Assembly: GCF_052857255.1 (NCBI RefSeq)
Contig: NC_135498.1
Location: forward strand, 162,186,124-162,250,123
Source: Amblyomma americanum
Taxonomy: Eukaryota > Arthropoda > Arachnida > Ixodida > Ixodidae
DNA length: 64,000 nt
Reading direction: 5' to 3'
Positions 32,035-43,430 of this stretch are shown here, in pieces. Position 1 is the first letter of the stretch. Each line of letters opens with the position of its first letter. The notes beneath the pieces were generated by a model. The model was not told where the DNA came from, made no database searches, and worked only from the letters and a program-made list of their open reading frames with translations. A program made the position numbers and the translations under genes.

Positions 32035-32800
32035 TTTTTTTGATAGCCTTGTTTATTGCCTCTGGGCATAAGGGGAATTGGGTAGAAAAGAGAAAGAAAA
32101 GAAACGAAAAGAGTGGGTGGATGGGTGTTAAATGAAGTAGAAAAGGTGGGCCGATGTAATGAAGGCTAGGAAGGAGCGGTGATATGGCCCCTGCGTCCAA
32201 GCAATACATGATGACGGGTTGTCTGGCTGGAGACCCGCATACTGCCAGGTGGCGAAGTCTGGTTGTCTTCAGCGCCAGGCAAACGCACAACATGTGGTGA
32301 ATGTCAGCCTCACTGTCTTGCGAGTTACAGAATGGACATCCTAGGCGGGGATATAAGTGACGAAATTGAGGCCACGTCCGAGTTACGGCAGGAGTGAGGG
32401 CAACCCTAACCTCGATCCTCGGGAGCACAACCTCGTCTGCACGGGTAAGACCGCGGGGGAAGGTTATTGCACACAGAGAGACGAGAGCACGTGTACTGCG
32501 CCGGAGGTGTTCCTTTCTTGTGAGAAGTAAGGTAGCATCATCTTTACTGAGGAATTGAGGAATTAATGTGGCTAGGGACAGAAAGCGGGTTGCAGAATCC
32601 GCTGACCTTTGTAAATTGAGCAGGTCACGCGGGACCCACTAAATTCCAATGGCTTACGGAATGCGAGCCGCCAGGCGATGTATATTCTCGGAGATTTCTG
32701 GGCTGCGGCTGACCGGACGGAGCAGACGTGTTGCTTGAAGGGCGTCAGTGCGGATGACAATGTGGGCAGTAGGGAGAAAGGTAACTGCTACTACAGAGAG
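32035..32800 (-). mobile_element. LINE 3' end with RNase H remnant and CCHC motif
   Basis: From about 32800 leftward on the minus strand, frames give 'VIRTDALQAT', then 'AVTRTWPQFRHLYPRLGCPFC' and the zinc-type motif C-x2-C-x8-H-H-x4-C ('CPFC...ADIHHMLCVC') near 32325-32275. Then come 'AVCGSPARQP' and a hydrophobic tail. The element ends in 'AATAAACAAGGCTATC' plus an A-run at about 32033-32060 (T-run on the plus strand). RNase H and CCHC suggest an I-group LINE. It is 5' truncated with frame breaks. Confidence 0.65.
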
Positions 32801-32804
32801 AAGC

Positions 32805-33410
32805 GCGCCCGGCTGAACCCACTACAGGAGCGAAAGCAAAGCCGGCGGTAGTTACAGTGGGGAAATATTCGGCATCATTGCTAGTTGATGCATGACGTCA
32901 TCATCAAGCTATGAGAATCTCAGCTCTAAAGATCAAAGAGCCGTGCATGAGGCGGTAGAACGCTGTACAATGAACGCCGCTGTACGGCGCCCATCACCCT
33001 ACTGGGATCTGGGCCTTTTTTAGAGCGAAAAGTTCTGCTCCCCGCATGCAAAGATGAAGGTCAAAACCGCTTGACAGTGACCTTGAACCAAGGTGAGGGG
33101 TGCCTGCAGCGCCAGATCACGTGTCTCGCTCGTCGCCGCGCCACAGCTGCGCTTTCCCCCTCGTCTTGAGTAACACCTGTGACACCGCTCGCGAAATCAC
33201 GTGCTCAGTACGGAGAGGGACAAAATAAAAAGTGGCTGTCTGACAAAGACCAGGCTTAGACAAGCTTTTCACTCGTCTTATAGGTTCAGCCCGGTTGAAC
33301 CATAGCAATTATTTTTTTGGAATTCCAAAGCATCACTAGCCCCATTACTTTTCCCAACTACACTCGCGCCAGTTGTGAGAACCGTTTTTCATAGAGCGTT
33401 CCGGGTGGTG
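32805..33410. other. Intron 2, unrecognised stretch
   Basis: Nothing was recognised. It runs up to the start of the CATA microsatellite. Confidence 0.3.
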
Positions 33411-33413
33411 TCT

Positions 33414-33881
33414 TACATACATACATACATACATACATGCATGCATGCATACATACATACACACACACATACATACATACATACATACATACATACATAC
33501 ATACATACATACATACATACATACATACATACATACATACATACATACATACATACATACATACATACATACATACATACATACATACATACATACATAC
33601 ATACATACATACATACATACATACATACATACATACATACATACATACATACATACATACATACATACATACAAACATACATACATACATACATATATGC
33701 ACGCATGCATGCATGCACACATACATACATACATACATACATACATACATACATACATACATACATACATACATACATACATACATACATACATACATAC
33801 ATACATACATACATACATACATACATACATACATACATACATACATACATACATACATACATACATACATACATACATACA

Positions 33882-33912
<31 letters not shown>
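33414..33912 (+). repeat. (CATA)n microsatellite, about 500 bp
   Basis: This is an almost perfect tetranucleotide tract of about 125 repeats. Interruptions of GCAT repeats and CACA lie at the left end (33436-33470). A second interruption with TATATGCACGCATGCATG lies at about 33694-33720. The long open frames on both strands here are artefacts of the period. Confidence 0.98.
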
Positions 33913-34000
33913 GTTTTGTCGTTGCATATAGCTTACATGCGCTAGTCAAATTGGAGGCTAGCTTGCGGCAGGGATTTGAACCGACGATATACGCTCCTTC
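33913..34000 (+). repeat. Dispersed repeat, plus copy (pairs with 31085-31170)
   Basis: 'CGTTGCATATAGCTTACATG' and 'CGCTAGTCAAATTGGAGGCT' are followed by 'CGGCAGGGATTTGAACC'. The first two blocks match the minus strand of 31085-31170. It directly abuts the microsatellite. Confidence 0.55.
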
Positions 34001-34011
34001 AATTCTATGCC

Positions 34012-34345
34012 TTCACAGAATCTACCTCAGCCCTGTAGGCTCGGGAGGCCTCTCGTTGCCACCTTGAAGAGAAACGGCGCACAGACCGAGCCCTGCGGCG
34101 TGGCCCTGCATCCGAGCTCCATCGCTGGGGATTCTGAGCTTTGGAATATAATACAGGCTTTCCTGCACGATAGGAAGTCCTTGCTATATTCGTACGTTAT
34201 CTTCCCCACTTCCAGCTCGCTCAGCCCGTTGAGGATCGCCTGATGTTTTACATTGCCAAACTCTTTGGTGAGGTCTATGCCCAAAATTTCTCTCGCGTCT
34301 TTGGGGCGCGAGTCTATGATGTCGTGTTTAAGTGGAGCATCACGT
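34012..34345 (-). mobile_element. I-type LINE, inverted 5' RT segment
   Basis: On the minus strand this reads as an RT core fragment: 'ILGIDLTKEFGNVKHQAILN', 'LSELEVGKITYEYSKDFLS' and 'ATPQGSVCAPFLFKVA' (RT motifs A to B region). It stops just before the YADD motif would come. The rest of the same RT continues in opposite orientation at 34346-34860. The split is described under findings. Confidence 0.7.
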
Positions 34346-34860
34346 CCTGCGGGCAGAGCTACAGGGATATACTTCAGCATGTACGCGGACAATACCAAAC
34401 TCTTGGTGAACCGAGAGAGTGATCCGCGCACGGAAGAGCGGTGACAGGCTGCAATCGACATCATTGTCGAGTATGCAGCCGAAACGAGGCTCGTGTGTTC
34501 GCCGAAAAATTCAGAAATTTTAGTACATATCCTGACCTACCTCGGGCAGAAAGAACGCGGGCATATTAAAATTAAGTTGGCGGACATGCAGGTGCCAAAG
34601 ATGGATAAGTAAGGAACTTGGGTTTAATCATCTAATCCGACGGATACAATCGGGAGGTCCTTAACAAGTTGAAGCATTACGGGATAGGCAGGGGAATGAA
34701 GGAGAGGAACTTGCTTAGGCTTATACAGGCGTACGTAATTAGTTTAATTAGTTACGCGACGCCCTGCTTAGATATAAAAGCTAGAGAAAGAAAATAGATA
34801 CCCTCATTCGGAAATGCATTGAAACCATAACACTCTATTGTTAGAGGATCACTTAACCTC
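34346..34860 (+). mobile_element. I-type LINE, 3' RT segment (YADD variant onward)
   Basis: The plus strand resumes with 'GIYFSMYADNTKLLVN' at about 34367-34415, where the usual YADD reads YADN. 'AAIDIIVEYAAETRLVCSPK', 'LTYLGQKERG', 'VLNKLKHYGIGRGMKERNLL' and 'VISLISYATPCLD' follow. The copy ends near 34860. Together with 34012-34345 it makes one RT interrupted by inversion. Several shifts are present. Confidence 0.7.
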
Positions 34861-34864
34861 TGTG

Positions 34865-35243
34865 TTCAGGTCATTTTCCTCTTCGCTACGCTACGCGAAC
34901 ATTGACAGGGCTTTGTGTATTTTATGTGGATCAACATCGAAGTCGTTTTATTTTTTGAAATACGGTTGTTAGAGCTTTGTCGCGAGGTGTCGACGCCACA
35001 AGCCTGTTTTCGTAGGAAGCTGCAGAAGAAGCAGGTTTTCTATCTATGCAAGTTCTGGCCCTGTTACATTTCCACATAGCAATCGACACAATGGGAAATT
35101 CACCGTTCCACATGTTTCAGTGCGTCATTTTCTCAAAACATTTGATTGCCTCTATGGGTGTACTCGGTGAGCAGCAACCGGCAAATATGCGAAAAAGGAA
35201 AGTGCGAACAAGCTGTTCATACTTTGGGCCGTGTCTCGTGCAG
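34865..35243. other. Intron 2, right end
   Basis: No repeat was recognised. The intron ends with CGTGTCTCGTGCAG at 35230-35243, the acceptor of exon 3. Confidence 0.4.
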
Positions 35244-35453
35244 GGCTGGTGACGGACGCAGGACTTCCAGCCTGGCGTGGTCAGCGCGCTGACTACGACG
35301 CTGATAACGTGCGATTGATGCGTGAAGCAGGCGCTATCCCGGTGGCGACGACTAACACACCCGAGCTGTGCCTCTGGACCGAGTCGTTCAACCAGCTGCA
35401 CGGGCGCACCAACAACCCGCACGACACGCGGCGGACGGCCGGAGGCAGCTCCG
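35244..35453 (+). CDS. FAAH2-like amidase, exon 3 (cis-serine block)
   Basis: The first two bases complete the glycine codon begun by exon 2. The exon reads 'LVTDAGLPAWRGQRADYDAD', 'VRLMREAGAIPVATTNTPEL', 'CLWTESFNQLHGRTNNP' and 'DTRRTAGGSS'. The GGSSG motif (serines at about residues 199 and 200) is the site of the bridging cis-serine of the amidase triad. 'GAIPVATTNTPEL' and 'GRTNNP' are strongly conserved in FAAH2. It ends in phase 1 at the donor GTATGT (35454), matching exon 4. Length is exactly 70 codons with no break. Confidence 0.9.
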
Positions 35454-38400
35454 GTATGTGCATCCACGAACGCTCGGCCGCCCTTCAGCTGTTTGTTCGG
35501 CGATTTCAACGTACTTTGACCGCTCTCTCCTGTGCCACGCTATCCCAGTAGTTTCTCGCAGTATCACCAAAGCTGCGGTGAATGCCGAAGCATCGTTCTG
35601 ACATGCCGCAATGTAGGGCCACTATAAATGGGCATTCGGGCTCATGGTAAAGTGCGCTTTATAGCGCGCATGCGCAAAAACACTACTTTATATCCAGCCT
35701 TAGCGTACCGTCTCGTTACAAGTGCTACGCCACAAGTTTAGCCTACGCAACTCTTGCGTACAAAGAAATAACGTTTCCAGCATGGCGGCCGGCGTTGAAT
35801 CAGGTACCTCAGATTTGGAGCGAATTCATTTATACCCGGTTATCCAGTACATTGAGTGATCATTTATTAAGAATACGGCTTTCGCTTTTTCAATATAACC
35901 TATAGAAAAATCTATGACCGATAAATTGACTTTTTTTTATTTCGAGTGAACATTTTGCCACTGATAAGGCAAGAGAAGAATCCCGGTTTCTTGACAGAAA
36001 TGGTTTCGGTTCTTAAAGGGAGCCTGCGCCACTAGGCTGAAGTTACCTTTGCGTCCTTTTTCGAAAATCGTGAACAAAATTGCGCCTGTGACAAACTGCG
36101 TAACACCGCAAAATGGTTGCGTTTCCCGCTCGTAAACATGAGTACATAGGCAGCTTCCATTTTTACCTTTTTGTAATCATATCTGCATACGCCGCGAGCA
36201 GACAAGAAAACGATGCGTAGAGGAACAAGCTTACCGCACTCCTGATTGTATGAGGAGGTCTCTAGCTTCGATAGCGCAGCAAGGACCTATTGGATACAGT
36301 ATGGTCGTATCTCCAAATTTTCTCGAGTCGGTCCGTTGATTAGACTTCGCCCCGTCATTTCTACAACATTCGATCAAACCTCCCCATGTCTTACCTGAAG
36401 AGACGAGCATATTTGGTCTCCTGATCCTAACGAGCATATGTTCTACTCGATGTAATATTCTGGCGGCGCTTAATATTGCTTTTATTGAAGTATGATATCG
36501 GAGCTATTACTCACTATAAGGCACCAAAACGCTGCTATACGGTTTCGAAGGAAAGCTATATCGTACAGAGTGTAATATTGGAAAGTAAATATGTACTGAT
36601 AAGGATGCTAACGAGCACTTACTCCATTTCTTAATTATGCTGAGCCTTGATAGATTATTTTAAACTCATTGCCCCATCGTAATACCATGTTGCGTACGGG
36701 CACTATAAGTAGGAACAGAAGTCTCTGTTTTATGTCCGGCGGGGCAATTGCCGGCTGTAATTGCAAATTCAACGCTGATCGCGACTGCCGCAAGCAATAA
36801 ACTGATCATGAAACGTACAACGCTTCAGAGCAGGTCGTAATGCGCCGCAGCTTTACCTTGGAATTGGCCTGTTTTTTATTGAGCCATGGTTTTAACTTTT
36901 TTTTTCGCTCTAGATGCAAAAAGTTAAAACTATGTCTAGCCCAGGTGGGGACGAGAAAAATGGTGGTGCCATGACTCCTAGGGCCAATGCCATGTTTATG
37001 TTCCATTTTGTGATTTGTCTTTCCAAGCTGCCACATAATGCAATTGCAGCGTTTGTCAAATGTTTAGAGCCCATGGAATTCGCTTCTGCGGCTTCTTGTG
37101 TATCGCCAGCACTCTAGATCTCTTGAAGGTGCAGAAACACTTGCCCTGACCACCGCGAATGTTAGGACGTCCATGGGTGCTACACATGCCCTATTAGATG
37201 GCATAGAAGCCGAGCCATTTCGCTTTTCTTGCATTGTTTTCCTTTTGCTGCCCTCGGGCTAACTGTATCATATAATATGCCAACATTGGTAAGATATAGC
37301 AGCATAGTTTTTGTTCCGCTAGCAGTGTTTCAAACACTAATAAACAACTACATATGTACAACATCTACTGGCGGATAGAAGAGGCAGCTGTGAAAGATGA
37401 GCTGGTTTTTAAAAATTAATGTGCTCAAGACCTTCGAGGAATGGCTTAGTTAAGCCAAGATTATAACTTACTCTCAAGAAAGCTCAGCAGACAGTGTGCA
37501 GTCTTCAGATATTCTACAAGGAGCACCCAGAAAGCTGCAAACAGCACAGACCCCACAGAAGTGACGAGTATTTCGCTACAAGGTGCTGGTCAATGAAGGA
37601 AAACTGCGCCTTGATAGGAGAGGAGGCGTGGTATAAGTATAAGCTCCTGCGAAATTAAAAACGAAATGTCATTGACATTACTAACACTTGTAGAAGAGCA
37701 AAGATACTGTCACTATTCCCTCTCAGGCACATTATGACCACTCTATCCTAGGGGTCAGTTCATGGGGGGGTGGTCTCCCCTTTTCAACCGAGAAAATTTA
37801 CATACAAAAATCATGCTCAACCCAATTCTTTAATGAATAAACTCAAAGAAATTCAAGGCTTAAACACGTCGAAAAATGACTGATTTTTAAAGATAATGGC
37901 GACCAAGCTAATGTAAATCGAGCTATCAACATTTAGTCCTGCTTCCACTTCACTGCCCACCACTATGTGCAGAAGCAGACCTTAGCCACGAGCTTTGTAT
38001 CAATTCTTTTTGCTTCATGAATCGTTATTATGGATGAATCATTTTACAACAATTATGCTCGGGAACCAAAGTGTCCACATTACAGAGGCACGACTTCACA
38101 TATTTATCCATCACAGCCAGGATCACATTTACTGGCCCGCCACAACTATCCAAAAGATTAACAAAATGAATGAATGGCCTCCCTAACAAAGATTTCAAAA
38201 CCATACTAGCTGTAAGGACGGAACGTGTTCAATCAGTACGTTTTTAAGCGCAAATGTACCTAAAAATAGTAAATGTGTCCTTATACCGTGTAAATAAAAT
38301 GGACTGAATAAAATTTTAATCTGAGACACATTGAGGCAAATTTGACAAGGTAGAGTGAAAGCAAATCAGTGGGCCAAAAGATATAATATAAAAATTGAAC

Positions 38401-38925
38401 ACTCCCTCAAATACCACTTGCTTGTTGCTCATATGAAGGTTCACAGCAATATTTTCACAAGCAAGCCGACAATTTTTATGCAGTAAAAGCACTGAATTTA
38501 GATGCAAACAGGCAGTTCAACTCTATTGACCTGCATAGCAGTTATGTACACATCAGCTGCAATAAAAGAAATTACGAACTGTCTACAATTTGCATGAAGT
38601 AAAAGGCTTCAACTTAAGTACAAAATTACTGACAGTCAAAAACAGGCACTCGCCTTGCGAATCCGGACAAAAATGATTAAACATTTTATAGCTCTATGCG
38701 CCGGCGCTCAAGCGCTGGCACATAGTAATATAGAGCGACGAATATGCTAGCAACGCGGCGTTAATATAACAGCGCGAATATTTTGCTCTATTCCGCAGCA
38801 TAATGTTCCAGCGCTCTAGACAAGCCTGCTCACGTCTTTATCATACGACGCTGTTTAAACGCAAAATCACTTAACATGACAACGAGACTTAAGTTAAATA
38901 ACAAGGCTTCAAGGATATTCTTCAG
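35454..38925. other. Intron 3, left part, nothing recognised
   Basis: This is 3.5 kb without a recognised gene or repeat. A hairpin, GGTTTTAACTTTTT/AAAAAGTTAAAACT, lies at about 36889-36932. 'GCGCCGGCGCTCAAGCGCTG' at 38699-38718 is partly palindromic and may mark a repeat end next to the gypsy element. Confidence 0.35.
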
Positions 38926-38939
38926 GGCAGCCGTGTCGA

Positions 38940-39500
38940 GAGAGAAACTTCTCTCCCGCTGGTCACGAACGAGGAAAAGGTGAATTGAGGAGAATGTAGA
39001 GGGGAATAGAGCAAGTTCTGCCATAGACGATCGAGAACGGCGTCCCCCGCGTTGTGTCGTGTGGCGTAGTGTTGACGGCAAAAGTTGCGGCAGAAACAAA
39101 GCGGTCCCAGTTGGTGTGGTAGGGACTTGTGTAGGCCGCTATTGTATCAGTAAGGGTACGGTTGACACGTTCCACGAGTCCGTTGCAGCGAGGTGGTTGA
39201 CAGACGTGGTAGTGTGCCGAATGGCAAAAGAGCGGAAGGCTGTCGCAAATTCTGCTGCATAAAGCAGCTTGCATGGTTCCTGATGAGGTGTCCCAGCGTG
39301 CCATGCTATATAACTAGATGCCGCTTCACATACAAGACTGCGTGACAGGATAATGTGTACGGGACGGGTAGGGCTTCAACCCACTTGGAGAAGTGGTCGA
39401 TGGCAACCAATTTGCAGGCGCGCGTCTTGAGAAACGGGCCCACGTGGTCTAGCCCGACCTGTTCGAAAGGCGAAGTGGGCGTCTGGACAGGCTATAGGGG
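38940..39500 (-). pseudogene. Gypsy integrase remnant
   Basis: From about 39500 leftward, frames give 'FEQVGLDHVGPFLKTRACKL' with the first core Asp, then 'VAIDHFSKWVEALPVP'. At 39190-39000 'GLVERVNRTLTDTIAAY' and 'WDRFVSAATFAVNTTPHDTT' follow, with 'GTPFSIVYGR' closing the catalytic core. The core is interrupted by frame shifts near 39300-39350, and the middle Asp region is not clear. No chromodomain-like end was identified. Confidence 0.7.
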
Positions 39501-39869
39501 CGGCTTGTGATTTGAGGTAAAGGGCTTCCGCTACTGGGTACGTCTAGCATGACGCTAAGTGTTCTCGTACGTCATGACCCATATTAGGCTAACGAAAGCG
39601 TTCCGAGACGCGCCCGAAAGTCTTGTCGTGACCCAGATGGCCTGACGTGGGAGCGCCATGCAAGCCGCGCAAGCCATGGAGCTGCAGATTGGCCGGGACC
39701 ACCGGCGACCATATGGAGAGCCGACCAAGGAGCCGCTTTACTTGGTACAAGAGGCCGTCCTTGAGTCCTTAGGCGTAGCGGAGCTTTCAGTTGCACCTCG
39801 CAGCACAGGGGCTGAGGCAGTGCACTAAAGCGGCAAGGTCGGGATCGGCCAGCGATGTCCGCAAGTCCG

Positions 39870-40578
39870 TCAAATACGGCCTGATTTTCGGAGCCGCGGT
39901 GATGCACAATGGTGAAATTGTATAGCAGCAGGAGATACCGGCGCGCGAACGTCGCATTCAAATGTGAGGAGGACTGAAACAAAGTCAGATCGCTGTTGTC
40001 TCTGACTATTGTAAAGTGGCGACCTTATAGGTATGGACGGAACTTCACAACCGCCCAGACAACGGCGAGGCACTCGAGCTCCGACGAATGCGGGCGCCGC
40101 TCAACACCCTAGAGTTGCTGGCGGGCATAAGTCAGGACACTGTGGTTGCCAGACTCGTCTTCGTGCAAAAGGACTGCTCCAGGTCGATCCTGCCTGGCGC
40201 AACGTAGGATGGCCGATGCACACTCATCGCAGTGGACCAAAGTAAGGGGCGCGAGGACGACATGCTTTATATCGACGAACGCTCGTTGTTGGTCCGAGTC
40301 CAATTCCGCGATGTGTTTCTTTTTAGCAGGATGGTTAACGGCTAGGCCCGTTTGGCGAAGTCCGAAATAAAACGGCCCAAGTAGAACGCAAATCCAAGGA
40401 AACTTTAGGTTCCTTGGAAGTGGCTCGAGCCTCATAAGCCATGAGCGGCCGTAGCTTGTCAAGGTCGAGACGAATGCCATGCTTATGCACGACGTTATCT
40501 ATGTATGTCACGTCGGGAAGACTGAAGAAGCAATTTTAGGTTTCAGACGAAGCCCCGCTGCGGTAAATCCCTCGAGAG
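39870..40578 (-). pseudogene. Gypsy RT end and RNase H remnant
   Basis: Next to the LINE insertion the minus strand continues RT with 'GFTAAGLRLKPK' at about 40575-40540. It then gives 'KHIAELDSDQQRAFVDIKHV' and 'RPGAVLLHEDESGNHSVLTY' at 40330-40115. 'RRYLLLLYNFTIVHHRGSEN' follows at about 39960-39900, the end of gypsy RNase H. Frames shift repeatedly. Confidence 0.7.
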
Positions 40579-40804
40579 AGACGGAAGTAACATTTATTTA
40601 CACCCGCCAAAGCGTTGATGGGTATCGGAGGCGCCGCTCAGACCCAGCCATGTCCTCCCCCTCAGCCGTCGACCGGGATCTCCTGGATCTCAGTAGCGGC
40701 AAAGGCGAGACGGATGATTTCTCGTTGTTTAGTTTCGTACTCGTTGTGAAGCAGTGCCTCCCAGGGTTCATCCGTTCTATCAAGATGTCCAATGCTCGGA
40801 CATG

Positions 40805-41905
40805 TCATATCATATGGATCATGTCCGCTATGCCCTCGCAACGTTTGCACCTGGGGGTGAAGAACTCCGGGTGCCACTTGCTGTAAAGCTGAGGGTTAGG
40901 GAATACTCCGGTTCGCAGCTTGCGCCACGCAACCTCCTCGTTTTTGGTTAGCTGCTTACTTGCTTTCGGAGGTACCGCTCTGCCTAATTTGTAATGGTTT
41001 AGGATTTCCTGATACGTGTTAAGATCGTCATCGAACTGTAGGAGCTCCTCTTTGCGCGAGGGGGACGGCGTTGTGCACAAGACGCCACTGGGATCCCGGA
41101 AGGTAGCTAATCCTCGGGCTAGTGCATGGGCTTTATCTTTTTTTCTCAAACCTTGGTGCGCGGGTGTCCAAATGAGCGCTACCTGTTCTGCCGGTGGTGG
41201 ACTGCCGGCCAACACTCGTGCTGCTGTGGCTGAAATGCAGCTCGCGTCAAAGTTTCTAATAGCTGATTCAGAGTCACTCACGATAATTTTGACCTGTTGT
41301 TGAGCTAGAGCCAGCGCAATGGCGAACTCTTCCCCCTCCATTACTGTCAAGTGCCGGGTGCTGCAGCACGCTACCGGGCCTCCGTTTTCCCTAGTTGCTA
41401 CTGAAATGCGCCCCATACTCTTCGTGCATTCTGCGGCATCCGTATACAAGACATCCTGTCTGCCCTGAAAGCGGGCTTGCAACGCAACTGCCCTCTCCCT
41501 CCTCCGGCTCTTATGATAGATGGGATGCATGTTTTTGGGGAGTGGAGGTATCTTTAATTTGTCCCTAACCTGTCTAGGAACCGGGTCAGTACGTCTCGAG
41601 CTCACTCGAGGCTCGTGCCCCAGCTTCTCTAGAATGCTGCGACCAGTACGACTACGCAGAAGTCTCTGATATTGCGAGGTCCTTGCAGCCTCAGTGAGCT
41701 CTTCGAGCGTATTCGAAAACCCTAGACTCAAAATCTTGTCCGTGGGCGCACAGGGTGGTAAACCTAGTGCTGTTTTTATTCCTATACGGATTAGAATGTC
41801 TAGTTTGTCCTTTTCCGTCTGGTAATGCCGCAAATAAAGTGCCACGTAAACTATCCTGCTGATTATGAAAGGTTGGACTAGTCTAAGGAGGTCAGCTTCT
41901 TTCAT
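40805..41905 (-). CDS. LINE ORF2 C-terminal part with RNase H domain and CCHC tail
   Basis: This is an open frame of 366 codons, the longest credible one in the window. It starts in the RT thumb ('EADLLRLVQPFIISRIVYVA', 'KLDILIRIGIKTALGLPP'). RNase H follows with 'VLYTDAAE' (first Asp), 'VMEGEEFAIALALAQQ' (catalytic Glu), 'KIIVSDSESAIRNF' (Asp) and 'ALIWTPAHQGLRKKDKAHA' (His/Asp region). It ends in a CxxC motif ('FFTPRCKRCEGIADMIHM') whose last Cys lies past a shift. RNase H removes RNA from RNA-DNA hybrids during target-primed reverse transcription. The upstream RT and endonuclease parts of the same ORF lie at 42215-44300, in several frames. Confidence 0.75.
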   Translation of the reverse strand: MKEADLLRLVQPFIISRIVYVALYLRHYQTEKDKLDILIRIGIKTALGLPPCAPTDKILSLGFSNTLEELTEAARTSQYQRLLRSRTGRSILEKLGHEPRVSSRRTDPVPRQVRDKLKIPPLPKNMHPIYHKSRRRERAVALQARFQGRQDVLYTDAAECTKSMGRISVATRENGGPVACCSTRHLTVMEGEEFAIALALAQQQVKIIVSDSESAIRNFDASCISATAARVLAGSPPPAEQVALIWTPAHQGLRKKDKAHALARGLATFRDPSGVLCTTPSPSRKEELLQFDDDLNTYQEILNHYKLGRAVPPKASKQLTKNEEVAWRKLRTGVFPNPQLYSKWHPEFFTPRCKRCEGIADMIHMI

Positions 41906-42214
41906 ACCCGCATGTTTGCTAGCGATTCGTTTTAGGAGTCTGCAAGTTTGACCGGTGCTAGCCTCTAATCTCTGAACCGTTTCCTAGTTCCTGCCGTTTG
42001 CCTGAATTTGTAACCCTAGAACCCTAATGCTTTCAACCACTGGAATTACGTTGCCGTCGACCCTGAGTGTGATTCCCGCGTTATACGGTCAGTCCTGCTT
42101 GATACGCCGACGCCGTGGGTACCGCATGGGCGCGAGAAATAGCGCTTCTGAATTTTCTGCCGAGTACCTGAGCCCGATTGGTTCTAAGTATTTTTCTGTC
42201 ACGTCTATAGCTCT

Positions 42215-43091
42215 TTAAAATGTCAGTACAATTTGGCTGTCAATGCCGCTGCACATCCACAGAGTCAGGTCATATGCGTGCAACGTATTGTTCAGCCCCG
42301 GAATTTCGTCCAGTTGTGCGGGGAGGCCAATCATGGCGATATTAAACAGGGTCGGCGACAACACCGATCCCTGCGGGGTGCCCTTGTTGCCCAGTCGAAC
42401 ACCTGTCATTGTGTTACCCCCTTCCTTATAGATGCCGTTCTGTTTGTAAGGAAAACGCGTATGTTGTAGGTGCGAACACCCACGTCTAACGCAGCCAGAC
42501 TCTCCAGAAAGGTCGAGTGCTTTACGTTGTCGAAATCTTTCGACACGTCTAGACCAATGATCACCCTGGTGTCTAGTGTTGAATTGTATATTATCTGTTC
42601 TTTTAACTGCAGCATGACATCACATGCAGACAAATGCGGTCTAAATCCAGTCATGGTATTTGAATATATACTTTTGTCCTCAAAAAATGGTTCAAACCGG
42701 TCTGAAATACATGTTCCATCAGTTTTCCCACGCAAGACGTGAGCGAAATGGGACGCAGGTGCTCGAAACCCAGCTGTTTTTCCGGCTTAGGGAGGAACAC
42801 AAGGTTCGTGTCCTTCCATGCCGCCGGCAGTTTACCCGCGGCAGTCCTGGTTCTCAGTCTGTTTATTTCTGCCCGGACCTCGGCAACTGTTATCGATTTA
42901 TCTAGTTCTCGGTTTTCGTGCTCCTCGTAATCTGGTAGCTGTTTAGCTGTACCCTTCGCAGAGCTCAAGCACCGGTCCCGGACTTGGGATCTGACAGTAT
43001 CCGTGGTCCCGTCAAACGTATGTACTAGCCGGTGAAGTTGTTGCCTGGCCTCCAGTTTAGACTTGTCCGGATCTAGAAGATGCCGAAGCAA
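42215..43091 (-). pseudogene. LINE ORF2 reverse-transcriptase core, frame-broken and internally deleted
   Basis: Motifs run in order from right to left: 'VRAEINRLRTRTAAGKLPAA', 'LVFLPKPEKQLGFEHLRPIS', 'LTSCVGKLMEHVFQTGLN', 'SNTMTGFRPHLSACDVMLQL', 'VIIGLDVSKDFDNVKHSTFL' (motif A), 'GTPQGSVLSPTLFNIAM' (motif B) and 'HAYDLTLW' in place of YADD (motif C). Between 'RTRTAAG' and 'LPAAWKD' about 35 residues usual for this family are missing, an in-frame deletion. With the altered motif C this RT is unlikely to work. Confidence 0.75.
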
Positions 43092-43430
43092 GTGCTACAT
43101 ACCTGCCATCCCGATGTTCCGGTCCATGTTGTCGCAAATGTTGTTCCAGTATTACCTTGTTAAAACGAGCGCGTACTCTTCGATTTCATTGTTAAGCAAG
43201 GCCAATTGTCTTCGAAAAATCCTGTTCCTCCTCTTCTGCATGATTTGCGTTTGAAGATCCTTCTTCTTGCGCCAGAGACTGACCATGTAACGATCTACTC
43301 CCTCGACGTCCTCGTCAACCTCTACCTCCTCTGTTGCCTCGCGGACCGACTGAAGGACATTTTTACCTGCCCCGTGCGGCAATTACGGAAAGCATCCCAG
43401 CTCACCGACGCCACGTTCTTGGTACGGGCA

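Noticed and set aside
33345..34067. Several 160-230-codon open frames on both strands
   Set aside because: They are the six-frame image of the (CATA)n microsatellite (Tyr-Ile-His-Thr and Tyr-Val-Cys-Met repeats) and not genes.
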